From NCBI GenBank assembly GCA_022775045.1, contig JALFLB010000029.1, positions 20,399 to 84,398 on the forward strand: a stretch of 64,000 bases of DNA. Direction: 5' to 3'. The stretch comes from Agathobacter sp. Its GTDB lineage: Bacteria > Bacillota > Clostridia > Lachnospirales > Lachnospiraceae. Below the pieces are notes generated by a model. It ran no database searches, was not told the DNA's origin, and saw nothing but the letters and a program-made list of their open reading frames with translations. Below, in pieces: positions 1 to 10,417 of this stretch; the stretch's first letter is position 1; each line of letters starts with the position of its first letter. Both the position numbers and the translations under genes were made by a program.

Positions 1-1695
1 ACAGATTCTATCCGTATTCTTACAGGTAAACACATAACGGTTTTCAGCATCTGCTGTCTCCCTATTTCGTTCGTAGACAGCCGGATCCACCACCTTCGCA
101 TAACCAAACCGGTCCATAAGGAATACAACATCCTGCTCCTCAATCTTCTTCTCTGCGACAACTGCCTCTTTCAGATTATCAATCTTCGTACGCCGTTCTT
201 TTGCATACTCTTTCTTAAACGTTTGAAGTTCCTTAATGATCACCTTTGCCATGGAGGAGCGGTGCTCTAAGATATCCTCATACTTTCCGATATTAGACAG
301 TGTTTCCTCATGCTCCTTCATTAGAGCTTCAATCTCTAATCCAATCAGCTTATATAGACGCATTTCCAAAATGGCCTGTGCCTGACGCTCCGTAAAATTA
401 AGCTGTTGTGCCATGATCTCTGACGATGGATTTTTAAACTGGATATTATCTGTAATTCCATCTGTAAGACAAGCCTTTGCATCCTTGATATTCTTACTGC
501 CACGAAGGATCTCGATAATCAGATCGATAACATTGCAGGCGCGAATCAATCCTTCCTGAATTTCCTTCTTATCAAGTTCCTTAGCCAGCAAAGTCTTGTA
601 CTTTCTGGTTGCAATCTCATACTGAAATTTCACATGGTGACGGATAATTGAAACAAGTCCCATCGTCTCCGGTCTTCCTTCTGCAACCGCAAGCATATTC
701 ACGCCAAATGTATCCTCAAGCTTTGTCTTCTTATATAGAAGGTTTTCCAAAGCCTCAACGTCTGCGCCCTTCTTCAGATCCAGTACAATCCGAATGCCCT
801 CCTTGGAAGACTGATTCGTAATATCCACAATATCACTTGTAGCCTTCGACTCTACCAGACTGTACACATCATTTAAAAATTTGCCGATGTTGGCACCAAT
901 CATCGTATATGGAATCTCGGTAATTATCAGGCGCTCCTTGCCGCCCTTGCCTTTCTCCACTTCCACCTTGCCACGAACCTTGATTTTTCCCGTCCCGCAT
1001 TCATAAATAGCAGGAAGATCATCCTTATTGGCAATAATTCCTCCTGTCGGAAAATCCGGTCCCGGAATATACTCCATCATCTCTTTTGTCGTAATATCCG
1101 GATTCTTCATATAAGCAATTACACCATCAATCACTTCTCCAAAATTGTGCGGTGGAATAGAAGTTGCCATACCGACCGCAATGCCCTCTGCACCATTGAC
1201 CAAAAGATTCGGGACTTTAACCGGAAGTACCACAGGTTCCTTTTCTGTCTCATCAAAGTTCGGCATAAAATCCACAACATCCTTGTCAAGATCCGCCAGA
1301 TACGCTTCCTGCGTTACCTTCTGCAAACGTGCCTCCGTATATCTCATGGCAGCGGCACCATCGCCCTCAATCGATCCAAAATTGCCGTGTCCATCCACAA
1401 GCGGAAGCCCTTTTTTGAAATCCTGCGCCATAACCACCAGCGCATCATAGATAGAAGAATCTCCATGTGGATGATACTTACCCATGGTATCACCGACAAT
1501 ACGTGCACTTTTACGATACGGCTTGTCATAACGGATTCCCAACTCATACATATCATAGAGGGTACGCCTTTGTACCGGCTTTAATCCATCCCGCACATCC
1601 GGCAGGGCACGGGCAATGATAACACTCATCGCATAGTCTATATATGATTTTTGCATCAACTCCGAATATTCGGTCCGTATGATACTCTGTTCCAT
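1..1695 (-). CDS. parC: Type IIA topoisomerase A subunit (ParC/GyrA family), C-terminus outside the window
   Basis: This is the DNA breakage-reunion subunit that pairs with the B subunit encoded just upstream. 565 codons are visible and the frame runs off the left edge, so the C-terminal beta-pinwheel is missing. The N-terminus ([20 protein letters not shown]) is typical of the family. The winged-helix region carries [13 protein letters not shown] (the quinolone-determining stretch), and the catalytic tyrosine lies in [10 protein letters not shown] near residue 120. The start is 25 bases after the B-subunit stop, which supports one transcript. ParC versus GyrA is not decided by what is visible. 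The absence of dnaA, dnaN and recF nearby argues for the non-origin (topoisomerase IV) pair, so the symbol is an inference. Confidence 0.88.
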   Translation of the reverse strand, partial: MEQSIIRTEYSELMQKSYIDYAMSVIIARALPDVRDGLKPVQRRTLYDMYELGIRYDKPYRKSARIVGDTMGKYHPHGDSSIYDALVVMAQDFKKGLPLVDGHGNFGSIEGDGAAAMRYTEARLQKVTQEAYLADLDKDVVDFMPNFDETEKEPVVLPVKVPNLLVNGAEGIAVGMATSIPPHNFGEVIDGVIAYMKNPDITTKEMMEYIPGPDFPTGGIIANKDDLPAIYECGTGKIKVRGKVEVEKGKGGKERLIITEIPYTMIGANIGKFLNDVYSLVESKATSDIVDITNQSSKEGIRIVLDLKKGADVEALENLLYKKTKLEDTFGVNMLAVAEGRPETMGLVSIIRHHVKFQYEIATRKYKTLLAKELDKKEIQEGLIRACNVIDLIIEILRGSKNIKDAKACLTDGITDNIQFKNPSSEIMAQQLNFTERQAQAILEMRLYKLIGLEIEALMKEHEETLSNIGKYEDILEHRSSMAKVIIKELQTFKKEYAKERRTKIDNLKEAVVAEKKIEEQDVVFLMDRFGYAKVVDPAVYERNRETADAENRYVFTCKNTDRIC

Positions 1696-1720
1696 AATGA
1701 TTTCCTCTTCTTATTTGTAT

Positions 1721-3634
1721 TTAAACATCTAAAATTGCATCGTTTGCATGTTCATAGATAAATGCCTTGCGTGGCGGTACATCTGTTCCCATCAGCATTG
1801 CTGTCACATCGGACGCCATACGCCCATCCTCAATCTCTACTTTTTTCATCACGCGGGTTTCCGGATTCAAAGTCGTCTCCCAGAGCTGATCGGCATCCAT
1901 CTCACCAAGTCCCTTATAGCGCTGCAAAGTAAAGCTTCCCGTGTGGGTTTTTCGATATTTTTCCAAAGCCGCATCATCATAAAGATACTCTTCTTTTCCT
2001 TTGGACGGAATCACCTTGTACAGCGGTGGCATCGCAACATACACATGTCCTTCAAAAATCAGTTCCGGCATAAACCGATAAAACAACGTCAGCAAAAGAG
2101 TAGAAATATGTGCTCCATCCACATCAGCATCTGCCATAATAATGATTTTATCATATCTCAGCTTTGTAATATCGAAATCATTTCCATACCCTTCTGAAAA
2201 TCCACAGCCAAACGCATTGATCATTGTTTTGATTTCAGCATTGGCAAGTACCTTATCAATACTTGCTTTCTCCACATTTAAGATTTTTCCACGGATAGGC
2301 ATGATTGCCTGATACATACGATTGCGAGCCATCTTTGCGGAACCGCCGGCAGAATCTCCCTCAACAATAAATATCTCACATTTAGAAGCATCCCTGCTCT
2401 CACAATTGGCAAGTTTTCCATTGGAATCAAAAGAGAATTTCTGTTTCGTCAGAAGATTTGTTCTCGCCTTTTCCTCTGCCTTACGGATTTTGGCGGCTTT
2501 CTCCGCACAACCGATTACCGTTTTTAATATTTCCAGATTCTTATCAAAAAACAGTGGCACCTCATCCGACGTCACTTTCGCTGTTGCCCTGTTCGCATCC
2601 TGATTATCCAGCTTGGTTTTTGTCTGTCCTTCAAATCTTGGATCCGGATGCTTAATAGAGATTACAGCAGTCATGCCGTTACGCACGTCCGCGCCATTGA
2701 AATTTGCATCCTTTTCCTTCAAAATTCCAAGTTCTCTCGCATAGGAATTAATAATTGTTGTAAAGGCAGTTTTAAATCCAGTGAGATGTGCGCCACCCTC
2801 CGAATTATAAATGTTATTACAGAAACCAAGAATATTCTCATGAAATTCATTTGTATACTGGAAGGCTGCTTCCACTTCAATTCCTTCACTCTCCCCACGG
2901 AAATAAATGACATCATGCAACACCTCAAGGTTATTATTTAAATCCTTCACAAATCCTACAATTCCATCCGGTTCATGAAATTCTATATGCTCTGTCTCCG
3001 ATTTCCGCCGATCCTCATAGATAATCGTAAGCTTTGGGTTAAGATAAGCCGTCTCATGCATACGGCTCTTTACCTCATCCTCCTTAAAACGTGTCTTCTC
3101 AAATATTTCAGGATCCGGAAGAAAATTTATTTTTGTTCCTGTTTTTTTGGTCTTTCCAATCTTTGGGAGTAATCCCTTTTCCAGTTCCACAACCGGGTGT
3201 CCCTGTTCATAGCGATCGTGATGAATATAACCATCCTGGCTGATTTCTACATCCATGTAAGTTGAAAGAGCATTGACGACGGAAGATCCGACTCCATGCA
3301 GTCCTCCACTTGTCTTATAGGCATTGTTATCAAACTTTCCACCCGCGTGCAGCGTTGAAAAAACCACACGTGCCGCAGACACGCCCTTTGCGTGCATTCC
3401 TACTGGTATTCCCCGGCCATTATCCTCGACTGTACACGAACCATCTGCTTCCAAAGTCACCCAGATTGTATCGCAGGCCCCTGCAAGATGCTCATCTACA
3501 GAGTTGTCAACAATCTCATAGATCAAATGATTCAATCCCTTTGTCGTGACACTTCCGATATACATTCCCGGACGTTTCCGAACCGCTTCCAGGCCCTCCA
3601 GTACCGCTATACTACTTGCATCATATTCTGACAT
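1721..3634 (-). CDS. parE: Type IIA topoisomerase B subunit (ParE/GyrB family)
   Basis: This is the ATPase subunit of a type IIA topoisomerase, 637 residues, the usual full length. The GHKL ATP site shows EDNGRGIPV and GGLHGVGSSVVNALS in the first 130 residues. The TOPRIM domain shows EGDSAGGSA and DADVDGAHI. The C-terminal tail includes the LQRYKGLGEM motif. A ribosome site AAGGAG precedes the ATG. It begins 12 bases after the regulator gene at 3647 and is followed by the A subunit, giving a B-then-A order. Neighbouring genes do not indicate an origin region, so topoisomerase IV is favoured over a second gyrase without being proven. Confidence 0.9.
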   Translation of the reverse strand: MSEYDASSIAVLEGLEAVRKRPGMYIGSVTTKGLNHLIYEIVDNSVDEHLAGACDTIWVTLEADGSCTVEDNGRGIPVGMHAKGVSAARVVFSTLHAGGKFDNNAYKTSGGLHGVGSSVVNALSTYMDVEISQDGYIHHDRYEQGHPVVELEKGLLPKIGKTKKTGTKINFLPDPEIFEKTRFKEDEVKSRMHETAYLNPKLTIIYEDRRKSETEHIEFHEPDGIVGFVKDLNNNLEVLHDVIYFRGESEGIEVEAAFQYTNEFHENILGFCNNIYNSEGGAHLTGFKTAFTTIINSYARELGILKEKDANFNGADVRNGMTAVISIKHPDPRFEGQTKTKLDNQDANRATAKVTSDEVPLFFDKNLEILKTVIGCAEKAAKIRKAEEKARTNLLTKQKFSFDSNGKLANCESRDASKCEIFIVEGDSAGGSAKMARNRMYQAIMPIRGKILNVEKASIDKVLANAEIKTMINAFGCGFSEGYGNDFDITKLRYDKIIIMADADVDGAHISTLLLTLFYRFMPELIFEGHVYVAMPPLYKVIPSKGKEEYLYDDAALEKYRKTHTGSFTLQRYKGLGEMDADQLWETTLNPETRVMKKVEIEDGRMASDVTAMLMGTDVPPRKAFIYEHANDAILDV

Positions 3635-3646
3635 CTCTTTTTCTCC

Positions 3647-4747
3647 TTACTCTGTTTGACTTTGATCCTTCATATGCGCAATCACCATTACGGCGATGCG
3701 AAATGTCATCGCATCCTCAAAGGTACGGATATCCAGTCCGATTGCCTTTTCAATCCGTTCCAGTCGATACACAAGGGTATTCCGATGCACATAAAGCTGT
3801 CTGGCAGTCTCTGATATATTCAAATTGTTTTCAAAAAATTTATTGATTGTTGACATTGCCTCTTCATCTTCCAAAATATCCGGAATCTGCTCTCCGAAAA
3901 CTTCCTTAATAAACATCTCGCATAAGCTCATAGGAAGCTGGTAAATTAGTCTCCCGATTCCAAGCCTACCGTAGGAAATGGTATCACATTCTGCATAAAA
4001 TACCCGCCCAACCTCAAGAGCCATCTTAGCTTCCTGATAAGAGTCTGCAATTTCCGGCAATTGCGAGACTACATTTCCATATCCCACACGAACTTTGATC
4101 ATGGCCTCCATATGCAGGTTGTCCACAAGACGACTCGCCATATTCCCCAATGTTTCATCCATCTCATTCTCTTCCAGATGAGACACATCTTTAACCAGAA
4201 TCACACTATGTTGATCCACACTTGTCACAAAATCCCCGGAACGGATATTAGCCATATTTTTTACCAGTTCCATCACCACATCATTATTTTTATTTCCGGT
4301 GTCAATCACAAACACAACTCTCGGTCCTGCAAGAATATGGTGTTTTTTGGCTTTGCTGAATATATCAACCATCAACATGTTCCCAAGAAGAATGTTTTGA
4401 ATAAGGTTATTGCGGTCAAACTGTTCCGCATAACTCATAACAAGATTACGAATCTGACATACTGCCATCTGTGCGCATACTGCAAATGAATCCTCTGTCA
4501 CAAGGCACACCAGAATATACTCCGTCTCACTCTCTATGGTCACTTTATACAAATGAAAATCCTGAAAAGTCTGACGATCTGCCATAGATTCTGCAAACTC
4601 TGCCACAACATTCTCCAGTTCTGGCGTCACCTCAATTTCTTCTGTACTCGCAACCAACTTTCCCTTTGCATTAAACAATGCCGTATCCATACGACTGATT
4701 TCTTTGATTTCATCCAATGAATTCTGAAGTTTCTGATTTGACAGCAT
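3647..4747 (-). CDS. CdaR/PucR-type transcriptional regulator
   Basis: A predicted DNA-binding regulator of 366 residues. The C-terminus carries the PucR-family helix-turn-helix: ISETARQLYVHRNTLVYRLE followed by IEKAIGLDIRTFEDAM. The middle part resembles the degenerate GGDEF-like region of CdaR proteins, and the N-terminus may be a ligand-sensing domain. The chosen ATG at 4747 has AAAGGAG six bases upstream; an earlier in-frame ATG lacks such a site. The gene follows the sugar ABC ATPase gene and the strong hairpin between them, with little room for its own promoter, so it may be expressed by read-through. A role in carbohydrate control is inferred from this neighbour. The ligand is unknown. 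Confidence 0.8.
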   Translation of the reverse strand: MLSNQKLQNSLDEIKEISRMDTALFNAKGKLVASTEEIEVTPELENVVAEFAESMADRQTFQDFHLYKVTIESETEYILVCLVTEDSFAVCAQMAVCQIRNLVMSYAEQFDRNNLIQNILLGNMLMVDIFSKAKKHHILAGPRVVFVIDTGNKNNDVVMELVKNMANIRSGDFVTSVDQHSVILVKDVSHLEENEMDETLGNMASRLVDNLHMEAMIKVRVGYGNVVSQLPEIADSYQEAKMALEVGRVFYAECDTISYGRLGIGRLIYQLPMSLCEMFIKEVFGEQIPDILEDEEAMSTINKFFENNLNISETARQLYVHRNTLVYRLERIEKAIGLDIRTFEDAMTFRIAVMVIAHMKDQSQTE

Positions 4748-4779
4748 GTTCTCTCCTTTGAATTGTATATTCAATCTAA

Positions 4780-4809
4780 AAACCGGGTGTAAATAATCAC
4801 ACCCGGTTT
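4780..4809 (-). terminator. Intrinsic terminator after the MsmK-type ATPase gene
   Basis: A perfect 11-bp inverted repeat (AAACCGGGTGT / ACACCCGGTTT) with an 8-base loop ends in a short T run on the minus strand. It lies 31 bases past the stop of the ABC ATPase gene. Confidence 0.85.
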
Positions 4810-4839
4810 CATAATTTACAACTATATAATTTTAACGAA

Positions 4840-5952
4840 CTAGTTGGTAATTGTCAATTCTGTTTCCTTATCAAAAACATGAATCTTATTTGGATCAAAT
4901 GCAAGTTTAATATGATCACCATAACGAGCCGGAGTATCAGAATCAACTCTCGCTGTCATGTTTGCACCAGCTACTGTATAGTACAGTAATACTTCTGCAC
5001 CAAGCAACTCATAACCGGTTACATCAGACTCAATGACACACTCACTGTTCTTTGCAAGCATCTCTGGGTCATCAGAAATATCTTCCGGGCGAATACCGAA
5101 GATTACTTTCTTTCCATTATAACCGCCCTCAATCAGCTTCTTAGACTTGTTCTCCGGAAGAACAACCGCATAATCGCCAAACTTTAATGTAGCCTTGTCA
5201 CCATTCACGATGCAATCTGCATCAACGAAGTTCATCTGTGGAGATCCGATGAATCCTGCAACAAACAAATTGTTCGGCTCGTTGTATAACTTCTGTGGAG
5301 AGTCAACCTGCATAATGACACCATCCTTCAGTACAACGATTCTGGTTCCAAGAGTCATAGCCTCTGTCTGATCATGTGTTACGTAAATGATTGTAGCACC
5401 CAATCTATTATGTAAAGAAGCAATCTCAGATCTCATCTGTACACGGAGTTTTGCATCCAGATTGGATAACGGCTCATCCATAAGGAATACCTTTGGATTA
5501 CGAACAATTGCACGTCCCATAGCAACACGCTGTCTCTGTCCACCGTAAAGAGCCTTCGGCTTACGATCTAATAACTTCTCAAGATCAAGGATTCTTGCAG
5601 CCTCTTCAACCTTAGCCTTAATCTCATCCTTCGGAACCTTTCTTAACTTAAGACCGAATGCCATGTTATCAAATACTGTCATATGCGGATACAGAGCGTA
5701 GTTCTGGAATACCATTGCAATATCTCTGTCCTTCGGTTCTACATCGTTCATAACCTTTCCGTCGATGATCAGCTCACCTGAAGAAATCTCCTCAAGTCCT
5801 GCAATCATACGAAGAGTTGTAGACTTACCACATCCAGATGGTCCTACGAAGATGATAAACTCCTTATCTTCTACATCAAGATTGAAATCCTTTACAGCTT
5901 CAAAACCATTTGGGTACTTTTTACACACATTCTTTAAAGATAAACTTGCCAT
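4840..5952 (-). CDS. msmK: Sugar ABC transporter ATP-binding protein, MsmK/UgpC/MalK type
   Basis: This cytoplasmic ATPase powers carbohydrate importers. It has 370 residues, with Walker [10 protein letters not shown] near residue 38, Walker [17 protein letters not shown] and the H-loop [10 protein letters not shown]. The C-terminal TOBE/regulatory region begins after about residue 235. No sugar-binding protein or permease is adjacent. In Firmicutes a single MsmK-type ATPase often serves several sugar transporters, so a shared role is likely here. One oddity is the ABC signature, which reads LYGGQRQR instead of LSGGQRQR: Tyr136 replaces the conserved serine that contacts the ATP gamma-phosphate. 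AATTAGGAGG precedes the ATG. Confidence 0.92.
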   Translation of the reverse strand: MASLSLKNVCKKYPNGFEAVKDFNLDVEDKEFIIFVGPSGCGKSTTLRMIAGLEEISSGELIIDGKVMNDVEPKDRDIAMVFQNYALYPHMTVFDNMAFGLKLRKVPKDEIKAKVEEAARILDLEKLLDRKPKALYGGQRQRVAMGRAIVRNPKVFLMDEPLSNLDAKLRVQMRSEIASLHNRLGATIIYVTHDQTEAMTLGTRIVVLKDGVIMQVDSPQKLYNEPNNLFVAGFIGSPQMNFVDADCIVNGDKATLKFGDYAVVLPENKSKKLIEGGYNGKKVIFGIRPEDISDDPEMLAKNSECVIESDVTGYELLGAEVLLYYTVAGANMTARVDSDTPARYGDHIKLAFDPNKIHVFDKETELTITN

Positions 5953-6098
5953 TTGAAAAACCTCCTAATTGTGTTTCCTTTTTCTCTGGTGAAGTTCCCT
6001 TGAACTCCTTACAATGGTATCATACAAAAAAGCTGAAACATTTACCACTGTCAAACCGCCAAATATTTGTCCCTGTTCTTGTCAATTTGACGAACCAT

Positions 6099-6223
6099 GT
6101 AGTAAGGAGGGACCCACATAGTGGGAAGATTCCTTACTACCTACGCAGATGCCGCGGCGTCAGCCGCTCTCTCATGGCATCTGCTCCTTAAGGAGGGACC
6201 CACATGCCGGGAAGATTCCTTAC
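6099..6223. repeat. Nested hairpin block with a duplicated 34-base unit
   Basis: Unit 1 (6099-6140) has perfect 10-bp arms GTAGTAAGGA / TCCTTACTAC enclosing a second stem CCCAC-ATA-GTGGG. Unit 2 (6189-6223) repeats 31 of 34 bases of its core: AAGGAGGGACCCACAT, then three changed bases, then GGGAAGATTCCTTAC. Between them (6145-6184) lies another hairpin, GCAGATGCC / GGCATCTGC, enclosing GCGGC-GTCA-GCCGC. Unit 2 overlaps the stop codon of the gene at 6220. No T run follows any stem. It could be a REP-like or miniature mobile element, or an RNA-processing structure. Confidence 0.75.
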
Positions 6224-6861
6224 AACTTGGAATATCCAAATCCGTTTACCATCGCCTCAATCTGCTGCCCGTTCTTACAAAATGGGCAATCATGAGCCGT
6301 ATATGCCTCATACCCGGTCACATCATCTTTATCGAACAAAGATTCCACATTAATCCCATCCACAGAATCAATTGTACTGAAAACGGACGCAATCCACTCA
6401 ACCTGCCCACCGTAATAGCGGATGCATTCCAGACTTCTGCGAATGGTCTCACCCGTTGTGGTCGTTGCCAGTAAAAGTACCACATGCTTACCTGCAATTG
6501 CTCCTTTGTTATTATCACGGAAAAGCATCTGATTATTATTGTTGATTTCAGGAGAAACCACATAAATCGTCTCATGCCGATTCGTAGAAAGCACACCTCC
6601 GTGCTCAATTTCCTGACTCAGGAAAGCGCCGATTACTTCTGTTCCATCCATGCACACGATTGTATCCACATACTCGGTCTTCGGCATTCTTGCATATAAA
6701 ATCTTTGCAGCTTCCTTTGCTTCCGATGCCCGGGTCTTTATGCTCGTCACATCCACATAATAATTGATATGGGAATGGCTCGTTGCAAAATGTCCCGGAA
6801 TCGCATGCAGAACCAGTTGACTGCTCTCCTTTGAATAAAATTTTACCATTCGATTTTCCAT
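6220..6861 (-). CDS. Phosphoribosyltransferase-like protein with an atypical PRPP loop
   Basis: A 213-residue protein resembling the orotate phosphoribosyltransferase fold. The region HVVLLLATTTTGETIRRSLE around residues 120-140 sits where type I PRTases have a hydrophobic strand, two acidic residues and TTG. Here the acidic pair is absent, the loop reading ATTTTG. The C-terminus has CPFCKNGQQ, a possible half metal site. AAAGGAGG precedes the ATG. It lies 15 bases after dut and ends in the nested hairpin block. Real PRTase activity is uncertain; a binding or regulatory role is possible. It is the last gene of the der-plsY-gpsA-dut run. Confidence 0.6.
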   Translation of the reverse strand: MENRMVKFYSKESSQLVLHAIPGHFATSHSHINYYVDVTSIKTRASEAKEAAKILYARMPKTEYVDTIVCMDGTEVIGAFLSQEIEHGGVLSTNRHETIYVVSPEINNNNQMLFRDNNKGAIAGKHVVLLLATTTTGETIRRSLECIRYYGGQVEWIASVFSTIDSVDGINVESLFDKDDVTGYEAYTAHDCPFCKNGQQIEAMVNGFGYSKL

Positions 6862-6876
6862 AGTAATAACCTCCTT

Positions 6877-7311
6877 TTATACTTTACCGGTACTTCCAAA
6901 ACCACCGCGGTCAGTATGGGTCAAATGTGCCACCTGCTCAAATTCAATTCTAGGCTGGTTTTCCATTATACGAAACTGTGCTATCCGATCATTAACATGA
7001 ACCACGGTATCCCTTGTCGCATAGACCGGCATCCGCCACATATCGTTATCGCCACAATACGAACCGTCTACCACACCCATACTATTGGTTTGCAAAAGTC
7101 CCCAGTTCTTAAACGTCGAACTTCTCGGAACAAGATGTGCTTCATATCCCTGTGGTAATTCCATAGCCACGCCAAGCGGAATGAGGGCGAAATCCCCCGC
7201 ATGCATATGCACCTCTTCCGAGGCCCGAAGATCAATCCAGTCTGATTTCCCTTCAATATAATCCAGTTTTTCAATCTCATCTGTAAAATATTTTATTTTA
7301 ATTTTTTTCAT
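6877..7311 (-). CDS. dut: dUTP diphosphatase
   Basis: Hydrolyses dUTP to dUMP and pyrophosphate, keeping uracil out of DNA and feeding thymidylate synthesis. It has 144 residues, normal for the homotrimeric family. All five motifs are visible in order: DLRAS (I), PRSSTF (II), [10 protein letters not shown] (III, with the catalytic Asp), RIAQ (IV) and the C-terminal RGGFGSTG (V). Its ATG overlaps the gpsA stop by four bases (ATGA), indicating translational coupling. Confidence 0.93.
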   Translation of the reverse strand: MKKIKIKYFTDEIEKLDYIEGKSDWIDLRASEEVHMHAGDFALIPLGVAMELPQGYEAHLVPRSSTFKNWGLLQTNSMGVVDGSYCGDNDMWRMPVYATRDTVVHVNDRIAQFRIMENQPRIEFEQVAHLTHTDRGGFGSTGKV

Positions 7312-8324
7312 TCCTTATCCCATTTCAGTCCCTGATGTTCCGTACGTTTTTCCCGAATCATCAGATCTGTCACAGCCTCCTTCACTGGTTTATCTTCAAA
7401 CAATACCTGATTAACCTCCTCAATAATCGGGAGTGATACCTGATATTTTTTTGCAAGTGCAATGGCCGCCTTGGCTGAATAAATTCCTTCCACGACCATC
7501 TTGACCTCCTTCGTTGCCTGTTCCATGGTATATCCCTGCCCAATCAGCATTCCGGCTTTCCGGTTTCGACTGTGCTTGCTCTCACAGGTAACAATCAGAT
7601 CTCCGATTCCTGTCAGCCCTGAAAGTGTCTCAAGATGAGCCCCCATTGCCACAGCTAATCCGGTAATTTCTGCAATCCCCCGAGTAATCAACGCCGCTTT
7701 GGTATTATCTCCATATCCGAGACCATCTGCCATGCCTGCGGCAAGTGCAATCACATTCTTCAGAGATCCTCCCAATTCCATTCCAAGCATATCCGGGCTT
7801 GTATAGACTCGAAATACCTGATTCATAAATAGATCCTGTATTTTCTCTGCAGTCTTTTGAGATCTTGCCCCCGCCACAACCGTAGTCGGGAGTCCTGCCC
7901 CCACCTCTTCCGCATGGGACGGTCCGCACATTACTGCTACATCTGCACATGGAATCTCCTGTTCCACAACATCCGAGATGGTCATCAGGGTATCTTCCTC
8001 AATTCCCTTCGCCACGCAGACAATAATCTGTCCCTCGCTTACAAATACGGTCATTTTCTTTGCCGTACTTCTTGTATAAACGGACGGTACTGCAAGCACA
8101 AGAAATTCTTTTCCCTCAACCGCCTCCTTAAGATCCGTTGTATAAATAATCGAATCCGGAAGTTTCACACCCGGCAGCTTATCTACATGCTCATGATGTG
8201 TACGAAGCATCTCAATCTCAGCCTCATCAATTGACCAGACAGTTACTTCATTGCCGTTGGTACAAAGCAGCTTGGCAAGGGCAATCCCCCAGCTTCCTGC
8301 TCCAATTACTGCAACCTTTGCCAT
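7308..8324 (-). CDS. gpsA: NAD(P)H-dependent glycerol-3-phosphate dehydrogenase
   Basis: Reduces dihydroxyacetone phosphate to sn-glycerol-3-phosphate, the backbone for phospholipids. It has 338 residues. The N-terminal Rossmann motif [13 protein letters not shown] is present, then GPSHAEEV and the catalytic-domain stretch [22 protein letters not shown] containing the conserved lysine. GAGGAG precedes the ATG by seven bases. It follows plsY by one base, so synthesis of glycerol-3-phosphate and its first acylation are encoded together. Confidence 0.95.
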   Translation of the reverse strand: MAKVAVIGAGSWGIALAKLLCTNGNEVTVWSIDEAEIEMLRTHHEHVDKLPGVKLPDSIIYTTDLKEAVEGKEFLVLAVPSVYTRSTAKKMTVFVSEGQIIVCVAKGIEEDTLMTISDVVEQEIPCADVAVMCGPSHAEEVGAGLPTTVVAGARSQKTAEKIQDLFMNQVFRVYTSPDMLGMELGGSLKNVIALAAGMADGLGYGDNTKAALITRGIAEITGLAVAMGAHLETLSGLTGIGDLIVTCESKHSRNRKAGMLIGQGYTMEQATKEVKMVVEGIYSAKAAIALAKKYQVSLPIIEEVNQVLFEDKPVKEAVTDLMIREKRTEHQGLKWDKE

Positions 8325-8325
8325 G

Positions 8326-8976
8326 TTAGTTCTCCTCTTTCTTCATTCCAAACCTGTTCTCTGTTCCGTTAAGCAGACGTTTGATATTCTCACGATGTTT
8401 CCAAAGCGCCATTACAGTAAAGCAGGCACTTACTATGTAAAATTCCATCCGGTAAGCTCCCTCAAGATGCAGATAACCGAGTTGTCCAAACACAATCACC
8501 TGAACCAGATAGCTACATACAACAAGTATGGATCCTAATGACACATACCTTGTAATTGCAACTGCCAGAATAAATAAAACGAGAGATGCCGGAGCCGATA
8601 TCGGCAGAACCGCCAAAATCATCCCAGATGTACAGGCAATTCCCTTGCCACCCTTAAACTGCAGATAGAACGGAAAATTATGTCCCAGTACCGCGCCGAA
8701 CCCAGCATATAATTCCAGCACCTTCACAAACTCAGGGTATGAATTTCTGAAAAGCAATTTCACCAGAAGCACCGCAAAAATCGCTTTAAACAAATCTCCA
8801 AGGAAGGTAATTGCCCCGGCTTTCCATCCGAGAACACGCAGTGAATTTGTTGTGCCCGCATTACCACTCCCCTCCTTCCGGATATCGATTCCCTTGCTTC
8901 GTCCATAGATATATCCCGTCTGAAACAGGCCAAACACATAGCCAATCAACAGTGAAATAATTCTTGCGATGATCAT
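8326..8976 (-). CDS. plsY: Glycerol-3-phosphate acyltransferase PlsY
   Basis: Integral membrane enzyme that transfers the acyl group from acyl-phosphate to the sn-1 position of glycerol-3-phosphate. It has 216 residues with about five membrane segments. The cytoplasmic-loop motifs are present: GSGNAGTTNSLRVLG near residue 37, then GHNFPFYLQFKGGKGIA near residue 100. It follows der by two bases and precedes gpsA by one base. Its acyl-phosphate comes from PlsX, which is encoded at 35.5 kb in this window. Confidence 0.94.
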   Translation of the reverse strand: MIIARIISLLIGYVFGLFQTGYIYGRSKGIDIRKEGSGNAGTTNSLRVLGWKAGAITFLGDLFKAIFAVLLVKLLFRNSYPEFVKVLELYAGFGAVLGHNFPFYLQFKGGKGIACTSGMILAVLPISAPASLVLFILAVAITRYVSLGSILVVCSYLVQVIVFGQLGYLHLEGAYRMEFYIVSACFTVMALWKHRENIKRLLNGTENRFGMKKEEN

Positions 8977-8978
8977 GT

Positions 8979-10301
8979 TTAATCTTCCTTTCGCTCTCTT
9001 GTAATAAATTTCAAAGCTGTACCGCGAAATCCAAAGGTATCACGAATACGGTTCTCCAAATATCTGGTGTAAGAAAAATGCATCAGATTCTTATCATTGA
9101 CAAATACAACAAAAGTCGGCGGCTTGACCGCGACCTGTGTCACATAATAAATCTTAAGCCTTTTGCCTTTATCCGTTGGTGGTTGCTGCATCGCCACTGC
9201 TTCTGCCACAATCTCATTTAAGACACCTGTTGCAACACGCATACTGTTATTTTCAATCACGATGTCGATCATTTCAAAGATTTTATGAAGACGCTGCCCT
9301 GACTTTGCCGAAATAAATAAAATCTCCGCATACGGCATAAAACTAAGCACCTGACGAATCCGCTCGGTATGCTTTTTTACCGACGAATTATCCTTCTCAA
9401 TAGCATCCCACTTGTTGACCGCAATAATAATTCCTTTTCCTCTTTCATGCGCAATCCCTGCAATCTTGGCATCCTGTTCTGTCACGCCCTCTGTGGCGTC
9501 AATCACAATAATAACCACATCCGCGCGTTCCACCGCTGAAACGGCCCTGATAATGCTGTACCGCTCAATTTCTTCCTTAATCTTACTCTTTCGTCTGAGA
9601 CCTGCCGTATCTATAAATACATATTCTCTCCCATTGTATTTAATGTCTGTATCAATTGCATCTCTTGTCGTTCCCGCAATATCCGACACAATCACACGGT
9701 CCTCCTGCGCGAGCTTATTAATCAGTGATGACTTCCCCACATTCGGTTTTCCGATAATGGCAACCTTTGGGCGATCATCCTCCTGCTCTTCTGTTGCAGA
9801 TTCTGGAAAATATTTTACAACCTCATCGAGCATATCTCCCAGTCCAAGCATGGAAGCTGCCGAAACCGGATACGGTTCTCCGATTCCAAGATTATAGAAC
9901 TCATAAACATCCGGCATAAATTTTTCAAAGCTGTCCACTTTATTGACAACCAAAACCACCGGTTTCCCGGATCTGCGCAACATATCGGCCACCTTGGAAT
10001 CTGCATCCTGAAGGCCCTGCCGCACATCGGTAATAAACATGATTACGTCAGCTGTCGCAATTGCAATCTCCGCCTGTTCCCGCATCTGCGAGAGAATCAC
10101 ATCCCCGCTGTCTGGTTCTATCCCTCCGGTATCTATCAGTGTAAAATTATAATTCAGCCATGTCACATCCGCATAGATACGATCCCGCGTCACACCCGGA
10201 GTATCTTTCACAATCGAAATCCGTTCCCCTGCAAGGGTATTAAAAAGTGTGGACTTTCCTACATTCGGACGTCCGACAATAGCAACGATTGGTCTGCTCA
10301 T
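8979..10301 (-). CDS. der: Ribosome-assembly GTPase Der (EngA)
   Basis: Essential GTPase with two tandem G domains, needed for 50S subunit maturation. It has 440 residues. The first G domain has [12 protein letters not shown] and DTGGIEP; the second has [22 protein letters not shown] and NKWD. A KH-like C-terminal domain follows after about residue 350. GAGGTAGGGA lies just before the ATG. It is the first gene of the der-plsY-gpsA-dut set, and the upstream permease gene ends in a terminator hairpin, so a promoter should lie in 10302-10350. None was convincing by eye. Confidence 0.95.
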   Translation of the reverse strand: MSRPIVAIVGRPNVGKSTLFNTLAGERISIVKDTPGVTRDRIYADVTWLNYNFTLIDTGGIEPDSGDVILSQMREQAEIAIATADVIMFITDVRQGLQDADSKVADMLRRSGKPVVLVVNKVDSFEKFMPDVYEFYNLGIGEPYPVSAASMLGLGDMLDEVVKYFPESATEEQEDDRPKVAIIGKPNVGKSSLINKLAQEDRVIVSDIAGTTRDAIDTDIKYNGREYVFIDTAGLRRKSKIKEEIERYSIIRAVSAVERADVVIIVIDATEGVTEQDAKIAGIAHERGKGIIIAVNKWDAIEKDNSSVKKHTERIRQVLSFMPYAEILFISAKSGQRLHKIFEMIDIVIENNSMRVATGVLNEIVAEAVAMQQPPTDKGKRLKIYYVTQVAVKPPTFVVFVNDKNLMHFSYTRYLENRIRDTFGFRGTALKFITRERKED

Positions 10302-10349
10302 TCCCTACCTCTCTTCCTCACCCTGCTCTATGAAATTTTCATCTTAAAC

Positions 10350-10381
10350 AAAAATCAAGCAGGTTCTACCCGCTTGATTTT
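10350..10381 (-). terminator. Intrinsic terminator after the GntR/ABC cassette
   Basis: A perfect 10-bp inverted repeat, AAAATCAAGC / GCTTGATTTT, with an inner GGT-TCT-ACC stem, is followed by a T stretch on the minus strand. It separates the permease gene from der. Confidence 0.8.
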
Positions 10382-10417
10382 ACAATAACCGAGGGCAGTT
10401 GTAAAGTCCTACCCTCC

